Below are positions 17,217-25,952 of a stretch of 63,586 nt of DNA, in pieces. Position numbers and translations under genes: made by a program. Within the stretch, counting starts at the first letter, position 1, and every line of letters starts with the position of its first letter. The notes below the pieces were generated by a model that saw nothing but the letters and a program-made list of their open reading frames with translations, searched no databases and had not been told where the DNA came from. The DNA comes from Bacteroidales bacterium (lineage in GTDB: Bacteria; Bacteroidota; Bacteroidia; Bacteroidales; Bacteroidaceae): contig JAAYUD010000083.1 in assembly GCA_012517855.1 (NCBI GenBank), forward strand, positions 1 through 63,586, written 5' to 3'.

Positions 17217-19499
17217 TTATTTTTTAAGTTCGTTGCTGAAAGAATAAGGAGCATCGCTTGTCATAGTTCCCCGCGAATAGTTGGGGGTGTTGTCCATCAA
17301 TATACGAATATTGGCTCCATTTGTCAAATCCGAATGATTTAAGTAATTCTTCGTATAAGGCTGTCCGTTTACAGTCATGGATGAGATATATTTGTTGTTT
17401 TGGTTCAAACCTTCTGTCTCTATTTCTACTGTCTTGCCATTCTCTAGATGTAGTTTGATGTTCTTGAAAAATGGTGCTCCCATTGCATATTCGTTGCTGC
17501 CCGGACAAACGGGGTAGAATCCCATAGCCGAGAATACATACCAAGCAGATGTTTGTCCGTTGTCCTCGTCTCCGCAATAACCGTCGGGAGTGGCTTTGTA
17601 TAGTCTATTCATTACCTCGTTGGTCCAATATTGAGTTTTCCAGGGTTGTCCCGAATAGTCGTAGAGATAGAGCATGTGCTGAATAGGTTGGTTGCCGTGT
17701 GCATATTGTCCGAAGTTGATAAGCTGCATTTCTCTTATCTCGTGAATGACACCCCCGTAGTAACTGTCATCGAACGATGGAGCTTGTACGAAAACCGAAT
17801 CCATCATGTGGTTGAATTTATCTTTGCCACCCATTAGGTTGATCAGTCCTTGCGGATCATGAAAAACGGACCACGTGTAATGCCAGCTGTTGCCTTCTGT
17901 AAAGGCATCGCCCCACTTCAATGGATTGAACGGAGTGACAAACGAACCGTCTGCTTTGCGACCTCTCATCAGACTGATGTTCTTGTCGAAGAGGTTCCGA
18001 TAGTTCATTGCATGTTTCTTGTATATTTCGATCTCTTTTTTGGGTTTGCCCAATGCCTTGCCCAGTTGATAAATGCTCCAGTCGTCGAACGCGTATTCCA
18101 ACGTGCGGGCGGCACTTTCGTTGATGCCCTTGTCGTAGGGTACATATCCCAGTTTGTTGTATAGGTCGTAGCCGAGTCTTCCGGTAGAACTTACCGTGGG
18201 GTGAACATTATTTGCTCCATGAACCACCGCTTTCCAAAGAGTCTCGATGTCATAGCCTCGTAGTCCTTTCAGGTAAGCATCGGCAACGACAGAAGCCGAA
18301 TTGTTGCCTACCATACATCCGCGGTGTCCCGGGCTGATCCATTCGGGCAGAAAGCCGCTTTCTTTGTATATATTCACAAAAGCTCCTTGCATCTGTTCGT
18401 TCACCGAAGGATAAACAAGGTTCAGCAACGGGAAGAGCGCACGGAACGTATCCCATATTCCGACATCGGTATACATGTATCCTTTTTCTACTTGTCCGTT
18501 GAAGGGGCTGTAGTGTATGGTATTGCCTTCACCGTCTACTTCAGAGAGGTTGCGGGGGAACAACAAACACCGATAAAGGCAGGTGTAGAAAGTACGCAGG
18601 TGGTCGATGTTTTCATCATTAATCTCTATGCGGCCCAGCATCTTGTTCCATTGAGTGGCGCCTTCGGATGCTACATCTTCAAGACTTTGATTGTTAACTT
18701 CTTGTAGATTGCGTTCGGCCTGCTCGATACTGATAAAGGAAGAAGCTACCCGGACGTTGACAGCGCCGCCGCCATTGCCGAATCCGATCATACCCATGGC
18801 ATGATCTCCTTTTGCTTCGAGCTGCTCACTTTCTGTTTTACCATCGGCTACGGTAGCCGTATAATAGAATGGTTTGTCGAAAGTCAGTACAAAATAGTTC
18901 TTGAAATTGTCGGGTACGCCACCACTGTTTCTAGTAGTATAACCGATGATCTTTCTTTCAGAAGGGATAATCTTTATCCAAGAGCCCTTGTCGAAAGCAT
19001 CGGTAGCGATAAAAGCTGAATCTCCTTTGGCAAATGTAAAACGGAAAACGGCAGCATGAGAAGTCGGTACCAATTCTGCTGTCGTATTGTAGTCTCCCAA
19101 GTAGACTTTATAATAATAAGGAGTCGAAGTTTCGGCCTGATGCGAGAACCAACTGGCACGCTTTTCTTCGTCAAAAACAGCCTTGCCTGTCATCGGCATG
19201 ATAGAAAACTGTCCGTAATCGTTGATCCAAGGACTGGGTTGGTGTGTCTGTTTGAAACCTCTAATCTTGTTTTCGGTATAAGTGTAGGTCCATCCGTCTC
19301 CCATCTTTCCTGTTTGGGGAGTCCAAAAGTTCATTCCCCATGGCACAGCAATAGCCGGATATAGGTTACCGGCCGATAAATCGTGTGTAGATTGTGTTCC
19401 CGTCAACGGGTTCACATAATCGACGTAAGAAGGTTTTGTCTTTCCAAATGTCTGGAAGCAAAAGAATAATCCGCAAAGAAAAATTATTAATCTGTTCAT
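17217..19499 (-). CDS. GH92 alpha-mannosidase (with HGNQP motif)
   Basis: The 760-residue enzyme has a signal peptide (IIFLCGLFFCFQTFG) and the GH92 start VDYVNPLTGTQSTHDLS. Catalytic-domain landmarks are DAFTEGNSWHYTWSVFHD and CGDEDNGQTSAWYVFSAMGFYPV. Where the other GH92 here has HGNEP, this one has HGNQPIQH, suggesting a different linkage preference such as alpha-1,3 or 1,6; this is inference. It is the first gene of the four-enzyme cassette. The 580 bases upstream hold the palindrome cluster that separates it from the SusCD operon. Confidence 0.92.
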   Translation of the reverse strand: MNRLIIFLCGLFFCFQTFGKTKPSYVDYVNPLTGTQSTHDLSAGNLYPAIAVPWGMNFWTPQTGKMGDGWTYTYTENKIRGFKQTHQPSPWINDYGQFSIMPMTGKAVFDEEKRASWFSHQAETSTPYYYKVYLGDYNTTAELVPTSHAAVFRFTFAKGDSAFIATDAFDKGSWIKIIPSERKIIGYTTRNSGGVPDNFKNYFVLTFDKPFYYTATVADGKTESEQLEAKGDHAMGMIGFGNGGGAVNVRVASSFISIEQAERNLQEVNNQSLEDVASEGATQWNKMLGRIEINDENIDHLRTFYTCLYRCLLFPRNLSEVDGEGNTIHYSPFNGQVEKGYMYTDVGIWDTFRALFPLLNLVYPSVNEQMQGAFVNIYKESGFLPEWISPGHRGCMVGNNSASVVADAYLKGLRGYDIETLWKAVVHGANNVHPTVSSTGRLGYDLYNKLGYVPYDKGINESAARTLEYAFDDWSIYQLGKALGKPKKEIEIYKKHAMNYRNLFDKNISLMRGRKADGSFVTPFNPLKWGDAFTEGNSWHYTWSVFHDPQGLINLMGGKDKFNHMMDSVFVQAPSFDDSYYGGVIHEIREMQLINFGQYAHGNQPIQHMLYLYDYSGQPWKTQYWTNEVMNRLYKATPDGYCGDEDNGQTSAWYVFSAMGFYPVCPGSNEYAMGAPFFKNIKLHLENGKTVEIETEGLNQNNKYISSMTVNGQPYTKNYLNHSDLTNGANIRILMDNTPNYSRGTMTSDAPYSFSNELKK

Positions 19500-19746
19500 T
19501 TTAAAAAGTCTTTAATTGTGTTTTCACTATGATATAACATCTGAAAATGTAAAAAAGCTAATGTCATTATTGATTATTAACATGTATTTTAATTCTCTAA
19601 AGCGTACTCCCAATGCCGCGAGACGACGACAAAGTAAATCAAAAAAATCTATATTTTGGTCCATTATTCATATAAGAATCTTTAATATGTTAAGTTTCGT
19701 AAGCAAAATGACTTCTGCTTCTTGTTTTATTCACCTAATGAAGTTT

Positions 19747-19774
19747 CTTGCGACTCACGCCCGTGAGTCGCAAG
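19747..19774. terminator. Perfect 13-bp hairpin upstream of the GH92 cassette
   Basis: CTTGCGACTCACG (19747-19759) and its exact complement (19762-19774) are separated by two bases. It is the first of four strong palindromes filling 19.74-20.08 kb. The rest of 19500-19740 shows no gene; the short frames there look like chance. Confidence 0.6.
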
Positions 19775-19795
19775 TTTCATAAGGGAGAAAATTTA

Positions 19796-19898
19796 TTTTC
19801 GTCCTTATGAAAATTTGAGTACATAAGGACGAAAATGGAAACATCTAATTATCGCAAGATAGGATTTGTTTTAAAAGCTATATCCGATAATTAGATGT
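19796..19898. repeat. Two further long hairpins at the PUL boundary
   Basis: Two perfect 14-bp stems occur here: TTTTCGTCCTTATG with its complement at 19796-19809/19822-19835, and ACATCTAATTATCG with its complement at 19841-19854/19885-19898. Neither overlaps a credible gene. Either could be a terminator, an operator or part of a small RNA. Confidence 0.6.
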
Positions 19899-19943
19899 CT
19901 AGGTACGCTGTAGAATGGACTTCGCTCTTGGCTTGCCTTCTAG

Positions 19944-20075
19944 AAAAAACAGACGTATGTCACTGCGGTAACTAACGAATGTTGTTGGCAAAACTAACGT
20001 TAGTTATCATGGTAACTAACGTTACTTACCGCAGTAACATCTGTTAGTTATGGCAGTGACATACGTCTGTTTTTT
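19944..20075. repeat. 132-base compound palindrome ending the SusCD operon
   Basis: The outer arms are a perfect 23-bp inverted repeat (19944-19966 and 20053-20075) that begins with six A and ends with six T. Inside are several copies of TAACTAACG and the palindrome AACTAACGTTAGTT. It starts 7 bases past the stop of the last LamG gene, so on the minus strand it would act as a large terminator. Its internal repeat structure is more than a terminator needs. Confidence 0.65.
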
Positions 20076-20081
20076 AAGTCT

Positions 20082-21527
20082 TTATTGATTGATTGTCGAA
20101 CTCTCAACCCACTGGAATGCTCCGTTGATGGTGGCAACGTGTCGTCCTGTAATGTCCGTGAAGGTGTTGCCTGTTGGCTTTTCTCCTGTGGACTCGAAAT
20201 CCCATGCTGCAACCAAATCAGGATTGTCTGCCGTGACGTCTGTATTGACACCCAAATAAGATTGCCTTATTTGATCTTCCGTTCGATTGGTTTTCCAGAT
20301 ACGTATTTTCTTGATGTAGCCGGAGAACCATTCTTTACGGTTGCCATTATCGTCTAGTGAGCAGAAGCCTGTTAGGTGAACCTTATATTTCATACTGTTG
20401 TCGTTTATATAAGTTCTCCATGGCTCTCCTACACGGATAATATCGCCATTTCTTTGCCCATTGATCATCGAGTAGCATTTGACATCTGTCGGTGTGTCGA
20501 ATCCCGGAAGACCTTTGTCTCTAAACAGAAAGGCATAGTGTGTCCAGTTGTTTTGTGTCCACGGAGAATCGGATTTGCGCCATCCCGGTTCCCATTCTTG
20601 CGGATTGGAAGGCCCGTCGTCTTGCCAATGGGCTACCATTGTTCTCGTTAGGCCTTTGCTGCGGTCTTGTGCTCTCCATCCACTCCAATAGTCGTGCGAT
20701 GTCATTGTAGAAAGGAAAGTGCTATTGTCTTCGCCCTGTTGGTTACAATATTCTTTGACGTCTACCCAAAGTTCTATCGTGAAAGCCTGGTTGTTGTTGT
20801 CTCCAAACTTAACGTAGTCATCACTATAACCAAAGTCTATCCATCCTCCATTGTTACCGTCGACGTATAGATTCCAAGTAACGTGATCTTCTGTCAATTT
20901 GGTCTTATCGAGCGCGCTCATTGCATCTGTAGCCGATTGCAGTGCTTCTTGATATGCCGTCTCGGTGAAGTTGACGATAGTGCCCGACAGTACTTGCTCA
21001 ACCACATTGTCCAGATTGTCAATCGCTTTCTGTAGTATCGTTTTGCTGCTTATCGGGTATTGTCCTTTGTGATTGCCCCACTGCGAGTTGTCATTCAATA
21101 TCGTTTCGAACTCGGTTGCCTTAGCATTGAGGTCTTTAATATATCCTTGTATCTCAATGGGGAGGTTGTACAGGCGAGAAAACTTGAACTGGTCGATCGT
21201 CTGATTTACTTTTGCAACCACTGCCTCAAGTTCGTTTGCCGTAATTCCACCTCCATTCTTCAAATCGGATATGTGCGTGTCCAAATCGCTGATTTCAGTG
21301 TTCAATATCGTTTTACTGCTTTCGGGATAAGTTCCCGGAGCAGTTCCAAACGTCGAATTGTTTAACAAATATTCCACGTAGCCTTTATTCCGTTGAAGAA
21401 TGCTTATGTTTGTATCGGTAATATATTCATCATGATTGCTAGAACATCCACTCCATATACAATTGAAACAAAGCAAAGCCAACAAAACAAATAAGTGACA
21501 TTTGTTTATAATATTATTATGTTGCAT
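20082..21527 (-). CDS. LamG-type surface lipoprotein with two N-terminal helical repeats
   Basis: The 481-residue protein carries a lipobox (IWSGCSS), so it is likely exposed on the outer membrane. After the anchor come two copies of a helical module, each headed by a GxYPxSSKTIL motif (around residues 60 and 155; DUF4972-like). The second half is a concanavalin-A/LamG fold (FTIELWVDV, NWTHYAFLF, GYIKKIRIWKTNRTEDQI, LVAAWDFES). It is last in the ECF-controlled operon, after the shorter LamG paralogue, and is most likely a surface glycan-binding protein. Confidence 0.8.
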   Translation of the reverse strand: MQHNNIINKCHLFVLLALLCFNCIWSGCSSNHDEYITDTNISILQRNKGYVEYLLNNSTFGTAPGTYPESSKTILNTEISDLDTHISDLKNGGGITANELEAVVAKVNQTIDQFKFSRLYNLPIEIQGYIKDLNAKATEFETILNDNSQWGNHKGQYPISSKTILQKAIDNLDNVVEQVLSGTIVNFTETAYQEALQSATDAMSALDKTKLTEDHVTWNLYVDGNNGGWIDFGYSDDYVKFGDNNNQAFTIELWVDVKEYCNQQGEDNSTFLSTMTSHDYWSGWRAQDRSKGLTRTMVAHWQDDGPSNPQEWEPGWRKSDSPWTQNNWTHYAFLFRDKGLPGFDTPTDVKCYSMINGQRNGDIIRVGEPWRTYINDNSMKYKVHLTGFCSLDDNGNRKEWFSGYIKKIRIWKTNRTEDQIRQSYLGVNTDVTADNPDLVAAWDFESTGEKPTGNTFTDITGRHVATINGAFQWVESSTINQ

Positions 21528-21554
21528 ATCATTTACTTTTTTTGAAAGATTTAA

Positions 21555-22706
21555 TTAATTCTGGGTATGTATCCATTGGTATGTACCAATAATTTTGGCT
21601 GTATGCTTACCCGTTAAGTCGAGTATTTCATTGCTTGCACCTGTCGGTTTGGACGTGAAATCCCAGGCTGCTACCAGATTATCTTCTTTTCCCGTTACGA
21701 TGGATTGTCCGGAATAGGAAGATTGAATATAAGCATCTGTTTTAGCCTCTTTCCAGATACGTATTTTTTTCATATATCCGGAGAATCCTTCTTCCATCTT
21801 TTCATTGTTCACCCATCGGCAAAAACCTGTCATCGGCTTATTGTAATTATCATAATCACTCGAATTGTATACTTCGCGCGAGTTGGCATTCTCTTGGGTG
21901 GCAGCTACCTGTCCGTTAAGATACAGCTTAGCTCTCAGATTGGAATTTCCATCTAGTCCTTTGTCGTTGTAGACCAGAACAAAATGTTGCCATAGATTGT
22001 CTTGAGGTGCTTTGAAATTGGGCTCCCATAGTCCCCAATGCGTATTATCCGAGAGTATGCCGCCCCATGTTGCCCGATAAATACCATTGTCGGCAACACG
22101 CCAGTACATCATCCATCCATTTCTCCAGTTACTGCCATCATTAGAGAAGAAGGTAGACAGAAATATACTGTTATCGTTGGGGCCGTGCTCGGTGATTTTC
22201 ACCCATAATTCTATGGTGAAGGCTTGGCTTCCTGTTTCGCCGAAGTTCACGTAATCTTTGCTACGTCCGAAATCGATGTACGACTCGTTCGATTTTCCGT
22301 CTACAAACAGCTCTGCAGGAATCGTTTCTGCATCTTCGGTCCGTACAGAGGCGTTGAATCTGGATATCGCGTTTTGTGCTTCCGATACGTACCTTTCCTT
22401 CTCATTCTCTGAAGGAGCGGGATTCTGATATTTTATCAATAATATATCTCTGTTTGCACTACTTACGGCATCTACCAGGATATTTCGGCTGTAGGACGGA
22501 TATTGTCCTGTTTTGTCGCCGAAATCTGAATTCTCTTCTAAAGTCGTCATGTCTTTGATGAGACCTTCGAGCTTGTCTATGTAAGTATCCGTTATATCCT
22601 TTTGCGCAGTAAACGAATGTTCTTCTTCGGAGCAGGCGCAGAAATGTGATATTAGTAGTATACTCAACAGAAAAATACCTACGTTGTGTAATATGCTAGT
22701 TTTCAT
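21555..22706 (-). CDS. LamG-type surface lipoprotein, single helical repeat
   Basis: The 383-residue paralogue of the neighbouring LamG gene has a lipobox at ISHFCACSE, one helical module with GQYPSYSRNIL, and a C-terminal LamG domain (FTIELWVKITEHG, WQHFVLVYND, GYMKKIRIWKEAKTD, LVAAWDFTS). It lies between the GH76 gene and the longer LamG gene, with gaps of 11 and 27 bases. The role as a surface glycan-binding protein is inferred from the position usually taken by SusE/F-like proteins. Confidence 0.8.
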   Translation of the reverse strand: MKTSILHNVGIFLLSILLISHFCACSEEEHSFTAQKDITDTYIDKLEGLIKDMTTLEENSDFGDKTGQYPSYSRNILVDAVSSANRDILLIKYQNPAPSENEKERYVSEAQNAISRFNASVRTEDAETIPAELFVDGKSNESYIDFGRSKDYVNFGETGSQAFTIELWVKITEHGPNDNSIFLSTFFSNDGSNWRNGWMMYWRVADNGIYRATWGGILSDNTHWGLWEPNFKAPQDNLWQHFVLVYNDKGLDGNSNLRAKLYLNGQVAATQENANSREVYNSSDYDNYNKPMTGFCRWVNNEKMEEGFSGYMKKIRIWKEAKTDAYIQSSYSGQSIVTGKEDNLVAAWDFTSKPTGASNEILDLTGKHTAKIIGTYQWIHTQN

Positions 22707-22717
22707 TGTTCTATCTT

Positions 22718-23992
22718 TTATTTATCTGAAGGAAATAAAACCATTAAGGCTGGAATTCCAGAGGCATCGTAGCAGGACGTATTGCTTCCTGGTGCTTTGG
22801 TGTAGTCTTTACCTGTAAGATTCCTTTTGTCTCTGTTATTCCAACCATAATTTATCGTACGTTGTATCCAAGGCAGAAACTGTGTTTGCCCGCAATCGTA
22901 AACCAACAATGCCATATATTGAGCGAAAATGGCAGTGTAAATGCCTTGTTCTTCGCCATCTTTGAAAGGTAGTATGTCGTATGGAGCCGACATCGTTTTG
23001 GTGGCGTATGTGGCAGCTGTTACAGCATTGGTCAGATAGGTGTTGTCTCCGGTTGCTTTATACAACAGACAAGATGCGCCAATGAATGTTGCTTGGTTGT
23101 ATATGGTTGCCGTCCAGTCTACCGAATTGTCGGTACGACTATCTGCCACGTTTCCGGTACTCTTGTCAAACAGATTGTCTACAGCCCAGGCATATATGTC
23201 TTTGGCGTTTTTCAGATACGTGTCCCGGCTATGCCAGCGTGGGTAATTACCGTTTCCATCAAACCCAATAGTATCATCTTTCTGATGCTTTGTATCAGAT
23301 GGCGATATACCGTTGTAAAGATTCATAGCAGCAACGACAGTGGGGAAATTGATGCAAGCCATTTTGGCGTGATCGCTTTTGTCTGCCGGATCAGAATTAT
23401 TCCACTTCCAAAACATTCCTCCGTTTACGCTATCATAAGAACCTCTGTCTTTCAACGAATAAGAGCCGTACCATACTCTACAGAAGCTCTCATCTGCCAA
23501 GTCCAGGTATTTCTCGTCTTTGAATAGGGCATAAGCATTGGCCGTGGAGATAGTCCACCACATGATGTCATCATAGATGAACCATCCGTTTTCGAAATTC
23601 TGATCGTGCCAGTTGAAGTTCACATAGTGATTCTTGCTTCCTTCGAAGATGTCGTCTACCAATTGCTTGTATTGGGTTTGCTTTGCCGCATCTCCCTCTT
23701 TTACTGCACGCTTGTAGGCGTTCATAGCCATGTTCCAATAGGTGGCTTGTGTCCAAATGGCTCCTAAGTTTGATTTGGTGTTTGCACCGTCGCTCGTACT
23801 GGTATCTTTTTTATAGATATGTGTCACCTTGTCCAAAAGATTATCGTTGAATGCATTATAGGCAGTCCATGTATCGGCGTTTGTATAGGGCGTCACAATA
23901 TCATAATTGAGCACATATTCTGAATTGTTACTATTGTTGCTGCACGATAATAGCCCTAAAAGCGAGAGTAATAATATATATGATTTTCTCAT
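22718..23992 (-). CDS. GH76 endo-alpha-1,6-mannanase lipoprotein
   Basis: The 424-residue enzyme has a lipobox (LLGLLSCSN), placing it on the cell surface. GH76 landmarks are AIWTQATYWNMAMNAY and the catalytic Asp pair in GWFIYDDIMWWTISTANAY near residue 150, plus GGMFWKWN and IYNQATFIGASCLLY. Endo-cleavage of an alpha-1,6-mannan backbone yields oligosaccharides for the SusCD pair encoded just upstream. Gaps of 11 bases on each side put it in the same operon. Confidence 0.92.
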   Translation of the reverse strand: MRKSYILLLSLLGLLSCSNNSNNSEYVLNYDIVTPYTNADTWTAYNAFNDNLLDKVTHIYKKDTSTSDGANTKSNLGAIWTQATYWNMAMNAYKRAVKEGDAAKQTQYKQLVDDIFEGSKNHYVNFNWHDQNFENGWFIYDDIMWWTISTANAYALFKDEKYLDLADESFCRVWYGSYSLKDRGSYDSVNGGMFWKWNNSDPADKSDHAKMACINFPTVVAAMNLYNGISPSDTKHQKDDTIGFDGNGNYPRWHSRDTYLKNAKDIYAWAVDNLFDKSTGNVADSRTDNSVDWTATIYNQATFIGASCLLYKATGDNTYLTNAVTAATYATKTMSAPYDILPFKDGEEQGIYTAIFAQYMALLVYDCGQTQFLPWIQRTINYGWNNRDKRNLTGKDYTKAPGSNTSCYDASGIPALMVLFPSDK

Positions 23993-24003
23993 TTGTCTGA
24001 AAT

Positions 24004-25941
24004 TTAATATCCTGTATTCTGAACTAAATTGTTGTCTATGTCGATCTCACCTTGTGGAATAGGGAAGAAGTATTGATGGTCGAACTTTCTGTTTACAATG
24101 ATCGATCTGGTATAGAAATCGTTTCCATCGCCATTGACATTCATTCCGTGAATGGGCTTGTTGAAGTATTCTGTTGCCAAACCCCAACGGCGTACATCGA
24201 AATACCTGCAGTTCTCGAAACTCAACTCCACTCTCTTTTCTTTGCGAATGAGGTCCATGACTTCGCTCTCTGTCGTGGGTCTGGGTAGTGCGTTATCTCC
24301 TTCACCGTACATTGGTATACCTGCCCGCTTGCGAATCATGTTGAGGTACTTCCATAAATTGTTGCTGGTCGGGTCGATATGGCATAGCGCTTCCATATAG
24401 TCGAAATAGATGTTCGTTAGACGCGTGAGCACACATACCAGTTGTTGATTCCGGTCTCCATCTCTCATGCCTTTTCTGACTAGATAGCCTGTGATGGAGT
24501 AGTCATTGACGCCTCCTTTTTTACCGCAGTCGCCACTATAGGTGAAGTCTGTGATGTTTCCACCGTTGGTACCCGAAAACCATCTTTGACCGTTGAAAGT
24601 AATATCGGCATAGAAACGGGGCTCTCTATTGACATATTGCATGTTTGTTCCGATGGGAGCATATTCCACTCCGTTGTTTGAAGTATAAGAATCTGTGCTG
24701 ACTCCTTCTTCCGTATAGCCTGCCGATTCGTTTATGATGGGAGTTGTTCCATCCGATTTGTATCCCAATACAGGCGATGTGCCATTTTTCATAAAATAGG
24801 CATCTACTTGTTCTTGAGTCGCAGCTAGTAGACTACCACCTTTGTAATTGCCATCACTGATTCGGCGATCATTGGGCATGCGGTCGTATTCCAATGTGCC
24901 TGCAGCGTTGTCTATACGGTAAAAGATCATTTCCTTATTGTTCCCTATCTGATTTCGTGGTGTTCTCATTGCTTGCCTGTACGATTCGCAGGGTTCAAAA
25001 CCATCAGCATCCGGTCCAGATACGCTGTGTCCATCTTTATCTGTATACATTAGTTGATAGCGATCGCCGTAGTTATTCAAGAACGACTCACATTCGGCTG
25101 TCACTTTCTGCCAGTTGGCTTTAATGGTAGCATCGTCGGGAGTAGAGGGGAATAGTTTCGTTCCGTCATTGTTTGCAAGCGATGAATAGAACTTGCATTC
25201 ACCGTCGTACAACCAGCTGGCTCTCATCGTTAGAGTCTCGATGATAAAGGCTTGGGCAATGGCCTTATCGATACGTCCCAATCCTGTTACCGCATCCGAT
25301 GATGCATTATCCAACAATCCGTCAGATTGAGCTCCTTTGAGTTCTGATACGATATAATTGGTGCAATCGTCCACAGTTCCGCGCGGTAATTGCAGCGTTT
25401 CAGATGGAGTGTCTTGGTTGTAGTCTTCTTTTAGAATAGGAATAGGGCCGTATGTGCGCAAAAGATAGAAATAGTAAATAGCTTTGAGTGCGCGAGCCTC
25501 TGCTTTCCATTGTTTCTTCTCAGCGTCGGAGACCTGATCGGAAGGTGAGTTATCTATGTATTTAGTGAATACAGCTGATTCGTGAATGCCCGAATACCAA
25601 CTTTTCCAACGGTATTTCACCATGGTGTCTTCGTTGGGGTCGAGTGTATTGTTGTTTATCAAGTCAGCCTTATTCGAAGGGTATCCTGCTTCGTCACAGC
25701 CCGCAGTCCACGGGCCGGGAGTTCGATATAAACTCGTTTCTTGAACTTGCCGTTGATTGAACTCATCCGGTATATAGGTATATACTCCGGACAAATAACC
25801 GATTGCTCCATTTCGCGTACTGAAAACGTTATTCAACGATAGACGATCTTCCGGAACTTGATTGAAATAATTGGAACAAGAAGCGACTATTAACCCAATA
25901 GATAATATTGCCAGTGATATTGAATATTTATATATCTTCAT
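24004..25941 (-). CDS. SusD-family glycan-binding lipoprotein
   Basis: The 645-residue protein has a lipobox (LIVASCSNYF), the SusD N-terminus (QVPEDRLSLNNVF), TPR-type helices (AEARALKAIYYFYLLRTYGPIP) and the RagB/SusD C-terminal signature (MDLIRKEKRVELSFENCRYFDVRRW, YFFPIPQGEID). It caps its SusC transporter on the outer membrane and binds the incoming glycan. It is longer than the roughly 550-residue norm, which often means extra surface loops. It follows SusC by 11 bases. Confidence 0.93.
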   Translation of the reverse strand: MKIYKYSISLAILSIGLIVASCSNYFNQVPEDRLSLNNVFSTRNGAIGYLSGVYTYIPDEFNQRQVQETSLYRTPGPWTAGCDEAGYPSNKADLINNNTLDPNEDTMVKYRWKSWYSGIHESAVFTKYIDNSPSDQVSDAEKKQWKAEARALKAIYYFYLLRTYGPIPILKEDYNQDTPSETLQLPRGTVDDCTNYIVSELKGAQSDGLLDNASSDAVTGLGRIDKAIAQAFIIETLTMRASWLYDGECKFYSSLANNDGTKLFPSTPDDATIKANWQKVTAECESFLNNYGDRYQLMYTDKDGHSVSGPDADGFEPCESYRQAMRTPRNQIGNNKEMIFYRIDNAAGTLEYDRMPNDRRISDGNYKGGSLLAATQEQVDAYFMKNGTSPVLGYKSDGTTPIINESAGYTEEGVSTDSYTSNNGVEYAPIGTNMQYVNREPRFYADITFNGQRWFSGTNGGNITDFTYSGDCGKKGGVNDYSITGYLVRKGMRDGDRNQQLVCVLTRLTNIYFDYMEALCHIDPTSNNLWKYLNMIRKRAGIPMYGEGDNALPRPTTESEVMDLIRKEKRVELSFENCRYFDVRRWGLATEYFNKPIHGMNVNGDGNDFYTRSIIVNRKFDHQYFFPIPQGEIDIDNNLVQNTGY

Positions 25942-25952
25942 GATTGTTTGTA

